Shown here piece by piece: positions 19,244-26,245 of a DNA stretch of 64,000 bases (its first letter is position 1; each line of letters starts with the position of its first letter). The notes beneath the pieces were generated by a model that made no database searches, had not been told where the DNA came from, and worked only from the letters and a program-made list of their open reading frames with translations. The position numbers and the translations under genes are program-made. Origin of the DNA: Pseudophaeobacter leonis (lineage in GTDB: Bacteria; Pseudomonadota; Alphaproteobacteria; Rhodobacterales; Rhodobacteraceae); NCBI RefSeq assembly GCF_002087335.1, contig NZ_MWVJ01000074.1:93074-157073 (forward strand), given 5' to 3'.

Positions 19244-20278
19244 CTATTGACCAAAGAAATTTGGGATCTCCAGGCACGCGCCCTGCTGCATCGCTTTGCC
19301 ATGCACAAAATGCGCCAGCGCCACATCCAGAATGCCCATGCCAAAGGGGGAATAGATCACCGGCTTATCCCGCGTCAGCGTCACCGAGCCATTGATCAGT
19401 TGCGAAATAGAACCGCTGACAAAATCCCGGCCACCAGACAGGGTTTCCGCAAGATGCGGCGAGGTCTTTGCTTTTAAGCAATGATCAACATCGTCAAAGA
19501 TATTCTGCGCCGCAAGGATCTGTTGCGGCGCCAGATCCCGCAGCGACACATTCAGCACCGTTTGACCAGGCGCAAAGGCAAATGCCGCAGGCACATAGGG
19601 CGCCACCGCGCTGGTGGCAAACACAACAATTTCTGCCGCCAACGCGTCCTCAAGCCTGCCTGTGCGGGCCAAAAGATCCCATTCTTTTTGCGCATGCTCC
19701 GCAAGGGCCGAGGCGGAGGCCGGATTCAGATCATGGGTGCAGACCCTGTCAATTTGCCAGCCGCGGGCACAGAACTGGTTCAGGATAGTGCGCGAAATAA
19801 GCCCGCCGCCAACAAAGCCTATGCTTTTGGCCTTGCGGTCCAGCCGTGAACACTGGTCCGCGCCCAACACTGCCGAGGCGGCTGTGCGCATGGCGCTGAT
19901 CTGCGCCCCCTCCATCAGCGCAAAGGGATAGCCGGTTTCAGCATCGTTCAGAATGATGACCGCCGAAGCCCGCTCAAGCCCCTTGTCCAGATTTGCCGGG
20001 TAACTGGCGATCCATTTGATCCCGGAAACCTGCAGATCCGGCGTGGCAATGGCGGCGGGCAGAGCAATGATGCGGTTTCGCTCACTGTCCGGAAAGCGCA
20101 GAAAATAGCTGTCGGGATTGACCGTCTCGCCGCGATGATGCGCGTCATAAGTGCGCGCGACCAGTTGCTCAACCTCGCCCGCATGGCGCCTCAGAACCTC
20201 GCCAACCGCCTCGGCCGTGACAAGACGCAGCATGGGTTGGTTTGTTTTGGCCAGATTAGTCCCCTCAGTCGTCCCCAT
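19244..20278 (-). CDS. sbnB: SbnB-like N-(2-amino-2-carboxyethyl)-L-glutamate dehydrogenase
   Basis: An NAD-dependent member of the ornithine cyclodeaminase/mu-crystallin fold, 344 residues, which oxidatively splits the SbnA product into L-2,3-diaminopropionate and 2-oxoglutarate. The nucleotide-binding loop is SIGFVGGGLISRTIL; GYPFALMEGAQISAMRTAAS carries the conserved Lys/Arg-type substrate region, and the ILNDAETGYP and SPFGMGILDVA signatures are typical. It starts two bases after the sbnA homologue, so the two form a pair. Without sbnA, ornithine cyclodeaminase would be the default call; the pair makes diaminopropionate synthesis much more likely. The product is a probable NRPS or PKS building block here, since no siderophore genes accompany it. 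Confidence 0.87.
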   Translation of the reverse strand: MGTTEGTNLAKTNQPMLRLVTAEAVGEVLRRHAGEVEQLVARTYDAHHRGETVNPDSYFLRFPDSERNRIIALPAAIATPDLQVSGIKWIASYPANLDKGLERASAVIILNDAETGYPFALMEGAQISAMRTAASAVLGADQCSRLDRKAKSIGFVGGGLISRTILNQFCARGWQIDRVCTHDLNPASASALAEHAQKEWDLLARTGRLEDALAAEIVVFATSAVAPYVPAAFAFAPGQTVLNVSLRDLAPQQILAAQNIFDDVDHCLKAKTSPHLAETLSGGRDFVSGSISQLINGSVTLTRDKPVIYSPFGMGILDVALAHFVHGKAMQQGACLEIPNFFGQ

Positions 20279-20281
20279 GTG

Positions 20282-21286
20282 CTATTTTGCCCCCTGTCCG
20301 GTCGTGGCCAATTCCCGCACGGGACGCACAGGCCGGGCTCCCCGGCTAACCTGCGAGCCAAAGGTCTGCTGCACCCAGCGATCATTGTAGATCGTATCGA
20401 GGTATTTTTCGCCGCCATCAGGCGAGAGCGCCACCACCGTGCTGCCCCGTGAGAACAGATCGGCCTGGGCCTGAACCCCGGCGAGGATAGAGCCGGTAGA
20501 GCCTCCGGACAGGTATCCGTGGCTGCGGGCCAGCCAGCGACACATCCCGACCGCATCGCGTTCCGGCACAACAACTGTGTTGCAAAGTTTCTCTGGCTGA
20601 AAAATCTCGGGGATCCGGCTGGTGCCCAACCCGGGGATGAACCGCGGCCCGGCCGCGCCGCCAAAGGTGATCGAGCCCATTGAATCAACGGCCAGCACCT
20701 GCGCCGGATGCCGTTTGCCATCAAAATAGTCCAGAAAGCCCATCAATGTGCCGGTGGTGCCCGCACCAACAACAACCCAGTCGGCGTCCGGATAGGCCTC
20801 GGCAATCTCAACGGCCGTCAACTGGGCATGGGCTGCGGGGTTGGCAGGATTGGCGTACTGATTGGTCCAGTAAAGCGCAGGGTCGTTCTTTTGCATTGAT
20901 TTAATTAATTCGATCCGCGTGCCCAAATAGCCCCCCTGAGCGTCCCGCGCGCTCACCCGCTCAACCTTGCCGCCAAAGGCCTCAATCATGGCCACGCTCT
21001 GCTTTGACACATTCGGATCAACAACACAGGTGAACCCATAGCCTCGTTTCGCACAAATGGCCGCAAGGGATATTCCGAGATTACCTGACGTGGATTCAAT
21101 CACCATTCCGCCGGGCTTCAGCTCACCAGATCTTTCGGCCGCCTCAATCAGGCTAAGCGCGGTTTTGTGCTTTATCGACCCAGAGGGCGTGATGGCTTCA
21201 ATCTTTAAAACAAGGCTGGCGTCGATCAGGCCGTCCACCGCCATAAAAAAGGCATTTGGCAATTCATTTTTATTAGTCATCGGCAC
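20282..21286 (-). CDS. sbnA: SbnA-like N-(2-amino-2-carboxyethyl)-L-glutamate synthase
   Basis: A 334-residue PLP enzyme of the cysteine synthase fold that condenses O-phospho-L-serine with L-glutamate, the first committed step to L-2,3-diaminopropionate. The PLP lysine is K39 in TPSGSIKHKTAL, the substrate loop is ESTSGNLGIS and the phosphate-binding loop is GAGTTGTLMGF. The C-terminal DGGEKYLDTIYND is typical of SbnA/CysK relatives. It is the first gene of a two-gene minus-strand unit, divergent from the phosphopantetheinyl transferase across 169 bases. A cysteine synthase is the alternative, but the sbnB partner and NRPS setting argue against it. Confidence 0.87.
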   Translation of the reverse strand: MPMTNKNELPNAFFMAVDGLIDASLVLKIEAITPSGSIKHKTALSLIEAAERSGELKPGGMVIESTSGNLGISLAAICAKRGYGFTCVVDPNVSKQSVAMIEAFGGKVERVSARDAQGGYLGTRIELIKSMQKNDPALYWTNQYANPANPAAHAQLTAVEIAEAYPDADWVVVGAGTTGTLMGFLDYFDGKRHPAQVLAVDSMGSITFGGAAGPRFIPGLGTSRIPEIFQPEKLCNTVVVPERDAVGMCRWLARSHGYLSGGSTGSILAGVQAQADLFSRGSTVVALSPDGGEKYLDTIYNDRWVQQTFGSQVSRGARPVRPVRELATTGQGAK

Positions 21287-21455
21287 TCCAATTCTTTCTG
21301 GAACAACACAATATCTATCTTAACGTGTATTGATGCAAAATTGTCCCGTCAATAGAGAGACCTGTATTGACGCAGCGCCTGCCATCGGTTCAGGTGGATA
21401 TCAGGGATTTGGCCGCTCTGGCCTGCCCCTGGTTTGAAATCAATGGGGTCGCCTT
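21287..21455. promoter_or_regulatory. Divergent promoter region between sbnA and the phosphopantetheinyl transferase
   Basis: This gap separates two divergent genes of the biosynthetic locus and must hold leftward and rightward promoters. The segment near sbnA is relatively AT-rich. A 30-codon reading frame with a TTG start (21367-21459) runs through it on the plus strand and its TGA overlaps the GTG start of the transferase; it could be a short leader or chance. No recognisable operator is seen. Confidence 0.4.
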
Positions 21456-22139
21456 GTGACAGACGGTATTTCGCTTCTTTTCTGTCCAGTCAGCGCGGCA
21501 TCCGAAACACCGCTTCCGGCACTCATGTCCCTGTTGAGAGGGGTTGAAATAGACCGGGCAAATAGCTTTATCTGCCGTCGGGCCCGACGCCTGTTTGTCG
21601 TGGCACATGCCGCCTTGCACCACCTGTTGCGCGAGGCCGGGCTGGGTCGCTGCCGATTTGGATTGTCACCCGAAGGCAAACCCTTTTTGGTCGACCATCC
21701 CGAGTTTCATTTCAACCTTTCGCACACCGAAGGGCTTATTTTGGTGGCCCTGACCAAAGGAAGCCCCATCGGCGTCGATGTTGAGATCATCGCAGAGCGC
21801 AAGACATACAGCGAAATCGTCAGCCGTGTGATGACGCCTGCGGAACGGGCCACAATGGCTGCGCTGCCAAACCCCGAGGAGCGGTTCACGCAGCTGTGGT
21901 GTGCCAAGGAGGCGGTGATGAAGGCCACCGGGCTTGGCTTTGGCCTGCCACCGCTGAACATCGAGCGGCAAAATCCAACGCCGACCCTGACCAGACTGCC
22001 AGCGCAACATGGATCCCCTACGGACTGGCAGCTGAGGTGCGAAAGACTGCCGGCGCACTGGTTTGCGGTGGCGGCGCGGCGGCCAGACCTGCCGCTGCAG
22101 CGGCAATGGCTTATGCCACAGGATCTTTTGCGCCCATAA
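21456..22139 (+). CDS. Sfp-type 4'-phosphopantetheinyl transferase
   Basis: Transfers the phosphopantetheine arm from CoA to the carrier-protein domains of the assembly line, converting them to the active holo form. The 227 residues contain the P-pant transferase motifs: HFNLSHTEG (about 85-93), GVDVEII with the Mg-binding Asp108 and Glu110, and WCAKEAVMKATGLG (148-161). Length and motif layout fit the Sfp/EntD group used for NRPS and PKS. The only start available after an in-frame stop at 21435 is the GTG at 21456. It faces the minus-strand operon and overlaps the end of the synthetase-like gene by 29 bases (22111-22139). Confidence 0.93.
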   Translation: MTDGISLLFCPVSAASETPLPALMSLLRGVEIDRANSFICRRARRLFVVAHAALHHLLREAGLGRCRFGLSPEGKPFLVDHPEFHFNLSHTEGLILVALTKGSPIGVDVEIIAERKTYSEIVSRVMTPAERATMAALPNPEERFTQLWCAKEAVMKATGLGFGLPPLNIERQNPTPTLTRLPAQHGSPTDWQLRCERLPAHWFAVAARRPDLPLQRQWLMPQDLLRP

Positions 22140-23286
22140 CGGCCGCGCGGACCGGTTGCGGCCATCCCGCTGGATCCAGGCCCTTTTGCCGCACAAACGC
22201 ATAGAGCCAACGCTCAAGACCAAACCCCATACAGGCGCTTTCTGCCCGCGTCTCATCCTCAAAGGCGATATCATAGACTTCGGTGTAGAAATCCCGATGC
22301 AGATTAAAGCTGGACGCGGCGAGCGGCGCCGGGCGGTCGGGGATATGAAACAGCAGCTCGTATTTCACCTCGCCCATCCGCTGATAGACCACCTTGTCCC
22401 GGCTGCCGTCGACAAAGAAGGGATCATTTGCCAGCTCCAGGCTGACATCCATGCCCAGTTGCTCACAAAAGCCAAAGACTTTTTCCATCACCTCGGCACG
22501 CAGCCGGGTCAATTCGGGGCCTGAGCCAAAAAAGACAATATCGCGCACCGAAAAATTCCAGCCCCGTGACAGCGGCTGGAACCGGTTCGCCTCGTAGCGG
22601 AAAACGTGGTTTTGCATGGTCAGCCGCACCACATCACCCGGCGCAATTCGCAACCCGGCGTGCTGCGCATAGCAAGGCAGGCAGACTGCGGGTGTCAGCA
22701 CATGTTGCGGATCATCCAGCCTCAGGCCCAGCTCGGCGGCTTGTGCCTGCGACAGGGGCTCTTTCGACAGCTGCGCCACCTGTTCCAACACCGGCAATTG
22801 ATCCGAAAAATGGCTGCACAGGGTGGCATGCTGTGGAAAATTGCTGAGGTAGCCCACATCGTGCAGCAATTTGGCGGGCATCATCACCGGATAATGCTGA
22901 TCCAGCGCGCCGTACTCCCGGGCATAGGCAGCAAAGGTGGCTTCGAAATAGCGAAACAGCTTGAGCAGGGTGCCGCTGATCCCTGTCAGCCCATCGGCAA
23001 AGAAGTGCAAATCACCACAGTCAGCCAGCTCAGCATCGCAACAGCCTGCAGCTGTCGAGCAGGCACTTTCCCGCAGCACCCGCCGCGCCACCAACCGGTG
23101 CGTCTTGCGCATGGCTTCGGGAAAAGCCGTCGCCTCTGTAATCTGTGCCGCGTCATCCGCGCCAATGCGCGCAACGCCTTCGGACAGCAGCTCAACCGCA
23201 ACGCCAATCGCTTGCAGCCCATCCGCGATGGCCAGTTGGCTCTCAGAAGAGAGGGCGGCCAGGTCAATATCATGGCTCAAGGTCAT
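22111..23286 (-). CDS. Class II aminoacyl-tRNA-synthetase-like amino acid:carrier-protein ligase
   Basis: A 391-residue homologue of the catalytic core of class II (SerRS-type) synthetases that lacks a tRNA-binding arm. Visible are a motif 2 region (HVFRYEANRFQPLSRGWNF, about 227-245, then VRDIVFFG) and motif 3 (CMGFGLERW, 352-360). Candidate zinc ligands are C202 or C205 in AVCLPCY, E233 and C352, as in the zinc-dependent amino acid:[carrier protein] ligases described in Bradyrhizobium and Agrobacterium, which charge a small amino acid onto an ACP instead of tRNA. It overlaps the acyl-CoA dehydrogenase gene by ATGA and is the last gene of the ACP operon. Inferred role: load serine (or glycine) onto the ACP at 24473. 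The substrate is not proven by sequence. Confidence 0.85.
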   Translation of the reverse strand: MTLSHDIDLAALSSESQLAIADGLQAIGVAVELLSEGVARIGADDAAQITEATAFPEAMRKTHRLVARRVLRESACSTAAGCCDAELADCGDLHFFADGLTGISGTLLKLFRYFEATFAAYAREYGALDQHYPVMMPAKLLHDVGYLSNFPQHATLCSHFSDQLPVLEQVAQLSKEPLSQAQAAELGLRLDDPQHVLTPAVCLPCYAQHAGLRIAPGDVVRLTMQNHVFRYEANRFQPLSRGWNFSVRDIVFFGSGPELTRLRAEVMEKVFGFCEQLGMDVSLELANDPFFVDGSRDKVVYQRMGEVKYELLFHIPDRPAPLAASSFNLHRDFYTEVYDIAFEDETRAESACMGFGLERWLYAFVRQKGLDPAGWPQPVRAAVMGAKDPVA

Positions 23287-24476
23287 GCTGGCACCTCAGC
23301 AAGCGCCAGCCGCGCAATCATGCTTTCCAACACTTGCGTGGTGCCTTCGATGACTTCCATGATGCGTGAATCCCGGTGATACATCGCCATGGGCGTGTTT
23401 GGCCCAATGCCTTCTGCGCCAAAGATCTGTTGCGCATCGCGGGTGACGCGTCCCACCATTTGAGAGGCAAAATATTTTGCCATAGTGGCCTGTTTCGCGG
23501 CATCCATCTGCCGCAGAGCGCGCGCCACGGAGGCCGATCTGCACATCAGACCGGCCGCATGGATGTCGGTGGTCATCCGGGCCAGCATCTGCTGCACAAG
23601 CTGGAAGTCAGCAATCGCTCCGCCAAACTGCTGACGGGTTTTCGCCCGCCGCATCGCGCACTGACAAGCAGCCTGGGCCAGCCCGACGCAGCCCCAGGCC
23701 AGATTGATGCGACCGGATTCAAGCCCCGTCACCGCCACATGCGAGGCGCCAAACCCCGGTCGGCCAAGCAGGTGATCGTCGAGCAGGAAAACTTCGTCCA
23801 GAATCAGATCCGCCATCATGTAGCCCCGGCAGCCCAACATATCGTCAATGGGCGCAATCGTCAGGCCGGGCGCATCCCTCGGCAATAAAAAGGCAGTGGG
23901 GCCTTGCGGCAAACTGGCAATCAGCACGAAGAGGTCGGCAAAATCACCGCAGGTGATCCAGGCCTTGCGTCCGGTGAGCGCATAGCCCTTTGCCACGGGC
24001 CTAGCACGGGTTTGCACCGCCGAGATATCGCTGCCGACCTGCGGTTCGGTCATGGCAATGGCACAGCGCATATCGCCCGACGTAAGCCGTGGCAACCACT
24101 GCGCCTTTTGCGCCTTGCTGCCCCATTTGGCCAGTGCGCTGCCGCCCATGTGGTGCACGTTCAGCACGCCCTGTACCGAGGCACTGGCCGCGCCAAGGGC
24201 CTGATGCAGAGCGCCGTGATCCAATGCCGCAGCCACCTGATCCGGCACCTGGTCTGTCGCGACATCGCCGCCGGTACCCTGCGATCTCGTCACCGGCAGG
24301 GCCAGCCGCCGATTAAAGCCGCTGGCAAAGGCGCCAGCTTGCCGCAGCGCTGTCACGACCTGTGGCGGCACCCGCGCCTCGCGGTCAATCTGGCGCGCAA
24401 AAGGGGCGACCATCTCTTGCGCCAGAATACGCCAGTGGTTCGGGGCTTGATCCGTCAAGCTGGCAAAGACGGTCAC
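23283..24476 (-). CDS. Acyl-CoA dehydrogenase-like enzyme acting on an extender-unit ACP
   Basis: A 397-residue flavoprotein of the acyl-CoA dehydrogenase fold: CAIAMTEPQVGSDISAVQTR in the middle domain, the FAD contact in TRQQFGGAIADFQLVQ, and the C-terminal QIFGAEGIGP with HRDSRIMEVIEGTTQV. Relatives in methoxymalonyl-ACP (FkbI), hydroxy/aminomalonyl-ACP (ZmaE/ZmaI) and colibactin (ClbF) pathways oxidise an ACP-bound aldehyde or alcohol to the malonyl-type acid. It overlaps the ACP gene upstream and the ligase gene downstream by ATGA. The neighbourhood, more than the sequence alone, indicates that its substrate is tethered to the adjacent ACP. Inferred reaction: 2-amino-3-oxopropionyl-ACP to aminomalonyl-ACP. 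Confidence 0.85.
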   Translation of the reverse strand: MTVFASLTDQAPNHWRILAQEMVAPFARQIDREARVPPQVVTALRQAGAFASGFNRRLALPVTRSQGTGGDVATDQVPDQVAAALDHGALHQALGAASASVQGVLNVHHMGGSALAKWGSKAQKAQWLPRLTSGDMRCAIAMTEPQVGSDISAVQTRARPVAKGYALTGRKAWITCGDFADLFVLIASLPQGPTAFLLPRDAPGLTIAPIDDMLGCRGYMMADLILDEVFLLDDHLLGRPGFGASHVAVTGLESGRINLAWGCVGLAQAACQCAMRRAKTRQQFGGAIADFQLVQQMLARMTTDIHAAGLMCRSASVARALRQMDAAKQATMAKYFASQMVGRVTRDAQQIFGAEGIGPNTPMAMYHRDSRIMEVIEGTTQVLESMIARLALAEVPA

Positions 24477-24721
24477 GCAGAAACCAGCGACTGCTTGCGC
24501 GCGACCAGCGATGCGACGCGATTGATCGAGCGGAAATTGTCGATATCCAGATCATCGGCGTCAACTTCGATGCCAAAATGGGATTCCACAAAGGCAACCA
24601 GCTGCATGGAGAACATCGAATTGCCGTAGCCGGCTTCAAATATATCCTGATCCGGAGCAATCTCTGCACCGTCAAACGAACGGGTCATAAATGCGGCAAT
24701 GGCTGAAATAGACTCTGACAT
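24473..24721 (-). CDS. Extender-unit acyl carrier protein (FkbJ/ZmaH/ClbE type)
   Basis: An 82-residue free-standing carrier protein. The phosphopantetheine Ser sits in GYGNSMFSMQLVAFVE, an Asn-Ser-Met-Phe context instead of the usual Asp-Ser-Leu; this NS(L/M)FAMQLV signature is what I know from ACPs that carry methoxymalonyl, hydroxymalonyl and aminomalonyl units. The start at 24721 (MSESISAI) is fixed by GGAGG seven bases upstream; a longer frame reaching 24796 would overlap the dehydrogenase gene. It lies 13 bases after the 3-hydroxyacyl-CoA dehydrogenase gene and overlaps the acyl-CoA dehydrogenase gene by ATGA. Role inferred: carrier on which an amino acid is loaded and oxidised to the PKS extender. 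Confidence 0.9.
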   Translation of the reverse strand: MSESISAIAAFMTRSFDGAEIAPDQDIFEAGYGNSMFSMQLVAFVESHFGIEVDADDLDIDNFRSINRVASLVARKQSLVSA

Positions 24722-24734
24722 GGGAACCTCCTGA

Positions 24735-25589
24735 TTATTGGTCATAGATATGGAAACCGCGCCCCACCTTGCGACCGGTTTGCCCGGCGTAAACAAGCCG
24801 TTTCAACAGGGGGCAGGGGCGGTATTTCGGGTCGTTGAATTCGTCGTAAAGAATGTCGAGTGAGAGCTTTACCGTATCCAGGCCAATCAGATCAGCGGTT
24901 TCCAGCGGCCCCATCTTGTGCCCAAAACAGGTCTTGAACAGGCGGTCGACCTCTTGCACGCTGGCGACGCCTTCATAGACCAGAAACATCGCCTCGTTGA
25001 CCATCAGCATCATCACCCGGTTGGTGACAAAGCCGGGGCTGTCGTTGACGGTGATAGATTTTTTGCCTGCAGCAGTCACAAGATCGGCCGCCGCCTGCCT
25101 CGCCGCATCAGTGCTATGGGTGGCGCGAATGATCTCGACCATGGGCATGATGGGCGGCGGGTTCATGAAATGCATGCCGATGACACGCTCGGGGTGGGCG
25201 GCGAAACCGGCGATCCGTGTGATAGGAATGGCAGAAGTATTGGCCGCGACAGGAATGTCAGGGCGCACAATGCGACCAATCTCGCGGTGAACAGAGGTTT
25301 TTATGGCTACGTTTTCAGTGACATTTTCGATCACAAACCCAGCGCCAGCCAGCGCATCAATATGGAGGGTGAACTGAAGGTTTTCCAGCACCTCGGCGGG
25401 GGCAGGCAGTGTCTTATCCACCAGGCCGTAGAGCCGCGCGTTTTTGGCAATCCCTTGTTCAGCGATGTCCAGCTGCTCTGGGTTTGTGTCGACCAGCACC
25501 ACCTGATGCCCCGACTGAGCAAAGAGCTGGGCCACCCCGGCCCCAATCGTTCCGGCCCCGACAACCCCAATGGTTTCAATTCTACTCAT
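24735..25589 (-). CDS. 3-hydroxyacyl-CoA dehydrogenase-like enzyme (ZmaG/ClbD/FkbK type)
   Basis: A 284-residue NAD-dependent dehydrogenase with an N-terminal Rossmann fold (IGVVGAGTIGAGVAQLFA), the catalytic His-Glu region (GMHFMNPPPIMPMVEII), NDSPGFVTNRV and GPLETADLIGLD. Homologues in extender-unit pathways oxidise the side-chain hydroxyl of seryl-ACP or glyceryl-ACP to an aldehyde. Its place directly before the extender ACP gene, and the presence of an acyl-CoA dehydrogenase for the second oxidation, fit that role rather than fatty-acid breakdown. It overlaps the upstream kinase gene by ATGA. No FkbH-like glyceryl-loading protein is encoded in the window, which disfavours hydroxymalonyl or methoxymalonyl. 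Confidence 0.88.
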   Translation of the reverse strand: MSRIETIGVVGAGTIGAGVAQLFAQSGHQVVLVDTNPEQLDIAEQGIAKNARLYGLVDKTLPAPAEVLENLQFTLHIDALAGAGFVIENVTENVAIKTSVHREIGRIVRPDIPVAANTSAIPITRIAGFAAHPERVIGMHFMNPPPIMPMVEIIRATHSTDAARQAAADLVTAAGKKSITVNDSPGFVTNRVMMLMVNEAMFLVYEGVASVQEVDRLFKTCFGHKMGPLETADLIGLDTVKLSLDILYDEFNDPKYRPCPLLKRLVYAGQTGRKVGRGFHIYDQ

Positions 25590-26245
25590 GGCTCCCCCTT
25601 TTTGCTGGGCGGTTTTTCAAATCTGTTCGACATATTTGCGCGATGAGCGATGAGGGACTCCTGCGCCTCGGCAACCAGCTGTGGCAGGGGGCGCAGCCCG
25701 TCCAAGATCAAATCGGCCACGGCGCGGGCCTGGGCCTCCGCCAGACGGTAGGCCTGTCGTTGCGGCCCCAGATAAGCCTCGAACTGGGCCGCCAGATCCT
25801 GCAGAACTGCTGCGTGGTGATCGGGCTCTGACGTCTGTGACACCGCCTGGGCGCGCCGCAGAGAGCGACGGGCCAGCGCAATATCAGCTGGCAGTTCCAG
25901 GTGCAGTGCCAGATCAATCAGCGGCGCAACTGTGCGGCGGGCGCGACCAAAGGGTTCTTCCAGCAAGATCAGCTCTGCCGAGACAACTGCGCTGGCGCGC
26001 CCGGGCGGCTGCACCGTGCGACCCGCGCGCAGGTTGTGCAGGTCTTCAGCCAGTTGTGGCGTCTTTATTTCATCCGCAGGCGCGCCAGCCTCAACCCAGC
26101 TTTGAATGCTGCCCGCATCAGTGCCCAGTTCGATATAGTCGTCAAAATGCAGCAAAGAGGCGCTGCCCTGCAGCTGCGCCAGATGCCGCATCAAGGTGCT
26201 TTTGCCGGCGCCTGAGGTGCCTGAAACCGCCACAATAGTCACCAT
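25586..26245 (-). CDS. P-loop small-molecule kinase (uridine-kinase-like fold)
   Basis: A 219-residue P-loop NTPase with Walker A VSGTSGAGKSTLMR at the N-terminus and an Asp pair in LLHFDDYIEL that resembles the substrate-binding region of uridine kinase/phosphoribulokinase relatives, followed by an LILLEEPFGRAR strand and an Arg-rich lid. The true substrate is unknown. It sits between the amidotransferase gene (seven-base overlap) and the dehydrogenase gene (ATGA overlap), so it is part of the biosynthetic operon. Candidate roles are to make O-phosphoserine for the sbnA homologue, to activate a hydroxy amino acid for the threonine-synthase-like enzyme, or to phosphorylate the product for self-protection. 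None is shown by sequence. Confidence 0.7.
   Translation of the reverse strand: MVTIVAVSGTSGAGKSTLMRHLAQLQGSASLLHFDDYIELGTDAGSIQSWVEAGAPADEIKTPQLAEDLHNLRAGRTVQPPGRASAVVSAELILLEEPFGRARRTVAPLIDLALHLELPADIALARRSLRRAQAVSQTSEPDHHAAVLQDLAAQFEAYLGPQRQAYRLAEAQARAVADLILDGLRPLPQLVAEAQESLIAHRANMSNRFEKPPSKKGEP

Noticed and set aside
19244..21286. Staphyloferrin-type siderophore locus from the sbnA/sbnB pair
   Set aside because: No NIS synthetases, TonB receptor or siderophore uptake genes are present; the pair more likely feeds the NRPS.
22111..23286. A genuine seryl-tRNA synthetase
   Set aside because: At 391 residues it lacks room for the tRNA-binding N-terminal arm and sits in an operon with an ACP and extender-unit oxidases.
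23283..25589. Hydroxymalonyl- or methoxymalonyl-ACP pathway
   Set aside because: No FkbH-like glyceryl-loading protein and no O-methyltransferase gene accompany the ACP; the ligase points to an amino acid starter instead.
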